The position numbers were made by a program, and so were the translations under genes. Source: Antrodiella citrinella (taxonomy: Eukaryota; Basidiomycota; Agaricomycetes; Polyporales; Steccherinaceae). Taken from it: a DNA stretch of 13,793 nt. The stretch is from assembly GCA_004802725.1 (NCBI GenBank), contig SGPM01000524.1, positions 1 through 13,793 of the forward strand, read 5' to 3'. Below are positions 11,056 to 13,793 of this stretch, piece after piece. Positions within the stretch are counted from its first letter, which is position 1. The number at the start of each line of letters is the position of its first letter. A model generated the notes under the pieces. The model saw nothing but the letters and a program-made list of their open reading frames with translations. It had not been told where the DNA came from and searched no databases.

Positions 11056-11551
11056 TCATGAGGAAAGCTGTTGTCGACTTGTTTGGTGTATCAAGAGGAG
11101 ATGGCGGCAGCGCAGCCCTCTGCCAAGCCAAAAGCAAATTTGAGCGTGTTGAAGGTGACCAACATGCGACTCTCAAGTTGACGCTGATTTCCGGAAGTTG
11201 CCGGACGTGAACGTTCATTCGGTGACAGTGTGCTGTGTGTCGCAGCCATACACGTGCATACACCTTTGTTTATTCGACGATGCGCGGTTCAATAAGTTTA
11301 ACCGACATTCAGTAGTCACTCGTCTAGGTTTAACTCGAGTCTTCAATAGAAACTTCAGGTGTCTGCGAGAATATCCTGCCGTTCTCAGTGAGACGGAGGA
11401 CGCCGCGTGCGACTCGAAGGTCGCGATGATGGGTATCAAGATAAAAGAAAGTATATTATGCGATGGGATCGCGTGAGGACAATGCAAAATAGATGAAGCT
11501 AGTTCGTTGCGTGTACAGGAAGAATACAGTAAGAAAAAAACTTTGAACGAT
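11056..11551. other. intergenic region between N2 and the AGC kinase
   Basis: About 500 bases hold the promoter and leader of the AGC kinase and the 3' end of N2; both genes are on the minus strand. I see no gene. Open frames on both strands lack motifs and paralogs. Confidence 0.5.
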
Positions 11552-13067
11552 TCATGCAAAGGAACGGGTGTAAGTGCTTCGTGCTTTCGCCTTTGGTGTA
11601 TCACCATCGTCAAAGTCGTCATCCTCGCTTTCTGAGAGCACCACCTTTCCCTTGCTTCGTAGTTTCCTACTGGAAGGAGCTACAGTAACTTTCTTCCGCT
11701 TCAACTTCTTGTATCTTTCGGCTTCGCGCTCGGTTTCCAACAATGCACTATGCGCCTGGATGAGCTCAGATATATTGCTAGAAAGCGAGCATCGATATTG
11801 AGTCATCTTCGAGTTTAAAAGCAAGTTTACGTGGCCACTTACCGACGTCTGTCTAAACCTGAGCCTTCTTGTGGAAACCGCCTGTAGTAATCGTCCAAAC
11901 AGCGCCAGTTGGTGTGGTTCAGCTTCGGAAGATCTTCCTTCTCCAATTTAGTGATACCCAGACTAAGCGCAAACATGGCCATGACGTCCATGACTGATAT
12001 GCTTCTATGCTCAATTGCATCCGAGAGGAACAGGAAATTCGGTGCTTCAGGATGACGATAGAAGAACATGGTGGTGTCGAAAGACGATAAGAATGTCGCC
12101 GTCGCGTCTGGGCGATCCAGCAGCTGCCCCCATATCTACGGTGCAAATCTCAGCTGTTGTACGCAAGTTTGCACAGGATTCAACGTACCTGACACAAAAT
12201 TTTGCGCAATTTTGCTGATTCTTCAGAAAGATCATTCGTGCCGTCGGTACCCCACCAAAAACGAAGAGGAACACCGAGGGTTGAATTTTCCAGGGCCTGC
12301 AGGAGAGCAAGAATATGGTCGAACGACCCCGAGGGCAACGAGTTGGCGGTTTTCCACTCTCCCAGTCCCTTAGCAACACCGTGCATAGAGATGAGGACAG
12401 CGTCCGGAATGCCAGATCCTCTTTTCCCGTTACAGGACGAAGCATAAGGAAATATCGGTGTCTCCGTCCCTTCTTGCAACATGCATTGAAGTGCCCAGAT
12501 AGCGGGGAAAGCTAGCTTGACGAGGATGTGGGAAGTCGTATCCGCCTCGGAGTGGATCTGAGAGGGAAGCCCTTTCCCAGTATTGTCGGGGTGCAGTGAA
12601 TGCATCAGTGCTGAGTCTTCCAGGTCTGTTGGATCGAGTACTCGACTTGAGAACGTTTGGAACTTGGGATGTGCACGGAGTTTGGCTTTAGCCACCTGTC
12701 CAAATTGCTTGAACGAGGCCACCCATTTGAGCTGCTGCAGGAGAGTGTAGTCCGCTTCGGTTTGCGTGAGACCCCGTGTAGATGATGCAATTCTGTTCGT
12801 GAGCATTGGGGGAGGTGGCCCAATGACGCCAAGCTGGATAGCGAGACAATCAGCGACAGTAATCAGCGAACGAGCATTCAGCTCTCGCTCGATTTGTGCC
12901 AACTCCTCGAGCTCCTCAGGATCCAGATTTGCGACAAAGTCGGGCTCTTGATGGAGGACTGGGTCTGGTTCTAGGACAGGCTCTGGCGCAAGGCCAAAAT
13001 CATGCTCAAAGGTTTGAGCAGACCCAGATGGGATCGAGGCAGGCTGCTGGGATGCGGAACGTGCCAT
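11552..13067 (-). CDS. N2, PD-(D/E)XK nuclease-like protein (465 aa)
   Basis: Three exons on the minus strand: 13067-12189, 12135-11843 and 11777-11552, with introns of 53 and 65 nt. The frame has 466 codons including TGA. It is a paralog of N1: the splice phases are the same (0 and 2) and exon 2 is 293 nt in both. The frame is open upstream to 13325, but the ATG at 13067 matches the N1 start. The N-terminus (27-65) is acidic (EPVLEPDP, DPEELEELAQIERELN), where N1 is Ser/Pro/Arg-rich. Then come IHSEADTTSH (Glu174), GKRGSGIPDA (Pro221-Asp222), GEWKT (Glu237, Lys239) and VPLRFWWG, all shared with N1. Exon 2 holds IWGQLL and FLSSFDTT.FF.RHPE.PN. The tail has a basic KKLKRKK cluster then SESEDDDFDDGD, probably nuclear. 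The putative catalytic residues are intact. Nuclease activity is inferred from motifs and their spacing. Confidence 0.8.
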
Positions 13068-13793
13068 GATCTCCAGTAGTGAGCCAAAGCGGTGAGGAAA
13101 CGGGAGAAGTGTAGCGATTGAGACAAAGGACCTACCGTGTTTTATTGGCAGAGCCAAGTTGCGGTGTCGACCATTCCAATTCGATTCTAAGCCATCCTTT
13201 GCTAGTGCCTCCAGCTTGGACCGTGGGTGAATCATATCGTCATGACTTCCGCGAGTTCGGGTGCACAGATACCGGAAAGAGAACAAAGTCAACCGAGTAA
13301 CTTCAGGAAGTAAAAGAACACTCACTATCCGGCCAATGGTTTCGACTCACTCGTCGTGAACAATACTGATATTGTTTCTGCATGGAGCTCGCGACTGATC
13401 CTCGGCAGTCACAGTCACCGCCTCATTCAAGTTATTGTATTTTCGTCACCGACCTTATTGTGAAGTCGGAACGACGACTGGGGTATCACAGCGCTAATCA
13501 CGGCATGCAGAGCCGGTTTTTACGTGATGTGAAAGGCTAGCGCCAGAGACATGTTATTCTCAATATTACACGAAACCACCTCGGGCTTACCATATATAGT
13601 AGAGCGAGGTCACGTGCGTGTAAAAATAAAACTAATAAGTTTCTTTCGCACCATGTTTAATTAGCCCCTGCATGCCGTGTTTGTATCAGACAGCGCTGTC
13701 CGAAGAGTCAGAGCATGAATATTGAACGAATTTTGGAAGAGAGATTGTTGTACACGCCAAGCGCCACTGCTGTTCAGATTCAGAACACTTGAC
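13068..13793. other. upstream flank of N2
   Basis: This is the 5' side of N2. It probably holds the N2 promoter: a TATATA-type stretch lies at about 13591-13597 and an inverted CCAAT box (attgg) at about 13143-13147, both weak evidence. No further gene is visible, and I found no kinase-like partner for N2 inside the window on this side. Confidence 0.45.

Noticed and set aside
11100..11200. Short plus-strand stretch reading ATLKLT, resembling the beta-3 region of the kinases
   Set aside because: Only about six residues match and there is no flanking similarity, so chance is more likely.

Overview
The window looks like nuclear DNA of a filamentous basidiomycete, most likely an Agaricomycete. 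Genes are packed on both strands and split by many short introns (48-73 nt) with GTRNGT-like donors and YAG acceptors. Exon boundaries were found by aligning paralogs inside the window, so most gene models are supported by two or three independent copies rather than by open frames alone.

Layout. 573-782: N-terminal remnant of a small kinase-like gene (+). 864-2049: intact kinase-like gene K1 (-, 339 aa). 2682-4145: nuclease-like gene N1 (+, 451 aa) with PD-(D/E)XK-type residues, divergent from K1. 4423-5635: kinase-like gene K2 (-, 343 aa), a close paralog of K1. 5775-7142: a more diverged kinase-like gene K3 (+), divergent from K2, with Asn in place of the catalytic Asp, no obvious ATG, and an in-frame TGA followed by 50 open acidic codons. 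7476-7690 and 7983-8160: two further decayed kinase pieces. 8221-11055: a large eight-exon AGC-type Ser/Thr kinase (-, 816 aa), probably an ordinary cellular gene. 11552-13067: second nuclease-like gene N2 (-, 465 aa), a paralog of N1 with conserved intron positions.

Interpretation. Two lineage-specific families are being duplicated and lost here: small non-canonical kinases (three genes and three remnants) and PD-(D/E)XK nuclease-like proteins with nuclear-type basic/acidic tails (two genes). They alternate, and one kinase/nuclease pair shares a divergent promoter region. A nuclease-like plus a kinase-like domain is the combination found, fused in one protein, in ascomycete Spok meiotic drivers and in some fungal/CR-type effector proteins. 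A split two-gene conflict or self-defence system is therefore the most interesting hypothesis, but it is inference: no direct sequence relationship to Spok was established from sequence reading alone.
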